64,000 bases of DNA, taken from assembly GCA_024235655.1 (NCBI GenBank), contig JACKLY010000001.1, positions 186,001 through 250,000 on the forward strand. The letters are read 5' to 3'. Below the pieces are notes generated by a model. That model made no database searches. It saw nothing but the letters and a program-made list of their open reading frames with translations, and was not told the origin of the DNA. The DNA comes from Zoogloeaceae bacterium (GTDB lineage Bacteria; Pseudomonadota; Gammaproteobacteria; Burkholderiales; Rhodocyclaceae). Of this stretch, positions 63,247-64,000 are shown piece after piece (positions within the stretch are counted from its first letter, which is position 1; the number at the start of each line of letters is the position of its first letter). Both the position numbers and the translations under genes were made by a program.

Positions 63247-64000
63247 TTGACTATCGTCCGCGTCGCTCTCGACGTTCCCCTTCATCGCTGTTTCGATTAT
63301 CTCGCCCCGGAGGCGACGCCGGCCGATGTTGGCCGGCGGGTCAGGGTGCCCTTTGGCCGGCGCTCGGTGATCGGCGTCATTGTCGAACTGCCTGAGCACA
63401 GTGATTTTCTTCCGGCACAACTGAAGCCGGTTGAGGAAATCCTGCCCGAGCCGGTGTTGCCTGCAGCATGGTTTCGCCTTGCCCGGTTTTGCGCCAGCTA
63501 CTATCAGGCGCCGCTTGGCGAAGTCATGCTGTCCACCCTGCCTGCCGGCCTGCGCCGTATCGCGCCGCCCAAGGCGCGTCAGCCCAAGCCGCCGAAGACC
63601 CTACCGCAGCCCTCACCTTCGCCGGAACTGACGCAGGAACAGGTCGTGGCGCTGGAAACCATCCGTGCCGGTGGCACGGGATTTCAACCCTACCTGCTTT
63701 TTGGCGTCACCGGCAGTGGCAAGACCGAGGTTTACCTTCAATTGCTGGCCGATGTGCTGCAAGCCGGCGGTCAGGCGTTGCTGCTGGTACCTGAAATCAA
63801 CCTGACGCCGCAACTCGAAGGGCGTATTGCCGCCCGCTTCCCTGCCGCCGGCATGGTCAGCCTGCACAGCGAGCTGACCGAGGCCGCGCGTCTGCGCAAC
63901 TGGAAAGCTGCAGCCAGCGGCAGTGCCCGCATCGTGCTGGGCACCCGGCTGGCGGTGTTTACGCCGATGCCCGATCTGGCACTGATCATCGTCGACGAGG
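63247..64000 (+). CDS. priA: Primosomal protein N' (replication restart helicase PriA), 3' part beyond the window
   Basis: Helicase that restarts stalled forks. 251 codons are present: the N-terminal 3'-DNA-binding domain (IVRVALDVPLHRCFDYLAP ... VRVPFGRRSVIGVI), then Walker A GVTGSGKTEVYL and the start of the DEEH box (LIIVDEE) at the very edge. The start is read as TTG at 63247, since the family begins at this place; TTG 63235 is also in frame and no ATG is near. Preceded by the DnaA-box group. Confidence 0.93.
   Translation, partial: MTIVRVALDVPLHRCFDYLAPEATPADVGRRVRVPFGRRSVIGVIVELPEHSDFLPAQLKPVEEILPEPVLPAAWFRLARFCASYYQAPLGEVMLSTLPAGLRRIAPPKARQPKPPKTLPQPSPSPELTQEQVVALETIRAGGTGFQPYLLFGVTGSGKTEVYLQLLADVLQAGGQALLLVPEINLTPQLEGRIAARFPAAGMVSLHSELTEAARLRNWKAAASGSARIVLGTRLAVFTPMPDLALIIVDE

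Noticed and set aside
1..64000. CRISPR arrays, tRNA/rRNA genes, insertion sequences, prophage or defence islands
   Set aside because: No repeat-spacer pattern, cloverleaf, transposase, integrase or known defence protein was seen on either strand.

Overview
The window is chromosomal DNA of a betaproteobacterium, most likely Rhodocyclales. This rests on gene order and family content: mnmG-rsmG-parA-parB-atpIBEFHAGDC, then mnmE-yidC-yidD-rnpA-rpmH facing dnaA-dnaN-gyrB, a DUF971-ubiE-Tim44-ubiJ block, the large DUF3683 flavin/Fe-S dehydrogenase, and the lysM-dprA-smg-topB / def-fmt / rsmB-DUF4390-ntrYX-trkAH cluster. The genus cannot be fixed from sequence alone. No tRNA, rRNA, IS element, prophage or CRISPR array was seen.

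Layout. 1-2114 (-): the 5' part of a type I secretion ABC exporter that runs off the left edge. 2357-6238 (+): a giant D-lactate/glycolate-type dehydrogenase. 6330-11196 (+): HIT protein, an unrecognised 542-aa protein, then ubiquinone genes (ubiE, ubiJ) with DUF971 and a Tim44-like membrane protein. A perfect bidirectional terminator follows. 11293-22386 (-): the whole F1Fo ATP synthase operon, parAB, rsmG and mnmG. 22567-26098 (-): a small protein, fabI and a DUF3141 PHA-synthase-like protein. 26260-32010: ComB-family phosphatase, ahpCF, a receiver-TPR protein and a TauE-like permease. 32011-35783 (-): mnmE, yidC, yidD, rnpA, rpmH. 36073-41305 (+): dnaA, dnaN, gyrB. 41374-44557: an SRPBCC protein, rsuA, dsrE-like, oxyR, dps. 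44630-49932 (-): topB, smg, dprA, a LysM protein. 50110-62854: def, fmt, an inserted nuclease-CDF pair, rsmB, DUF4390, ntrYX, trkAH, hemE. From 63247 the start of priA runs off the right edge.

Replication and segregation. The DnaA-box cluster with an AT-rich tract between dnaA and dnaN is the best oriC candidate, and transcription diverges from it. A ParABS system is complete: parAB at 18.2-19.9 kb, and two identical 16-bp parS sites (44568 and 51537), each in a convergent intergenic gap. A further DnaA-box group lies between hemE and priA.

Peroxide response. An OxyR with both redox cysteines (C199/C208) is encoded at 43 kb. OxyR-type operators (four tetranucleotides spaced by 7 bp) can be read directly upstream of ahpC and of dps, so a small OxyR regulon is visible in the sequence.

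Least ordinary items: the PhaC-like DUF3141/FabI module, the ATPase-dead NtrX, the terminator-like hairpin inside the 5' end of rnpA with the rnpA frame open through all of rpmH, the paired hairpins between ahpC and ahpF, and the hemE-priA DnaA-box region. I did not see an unmistakably new defence or mobile system.
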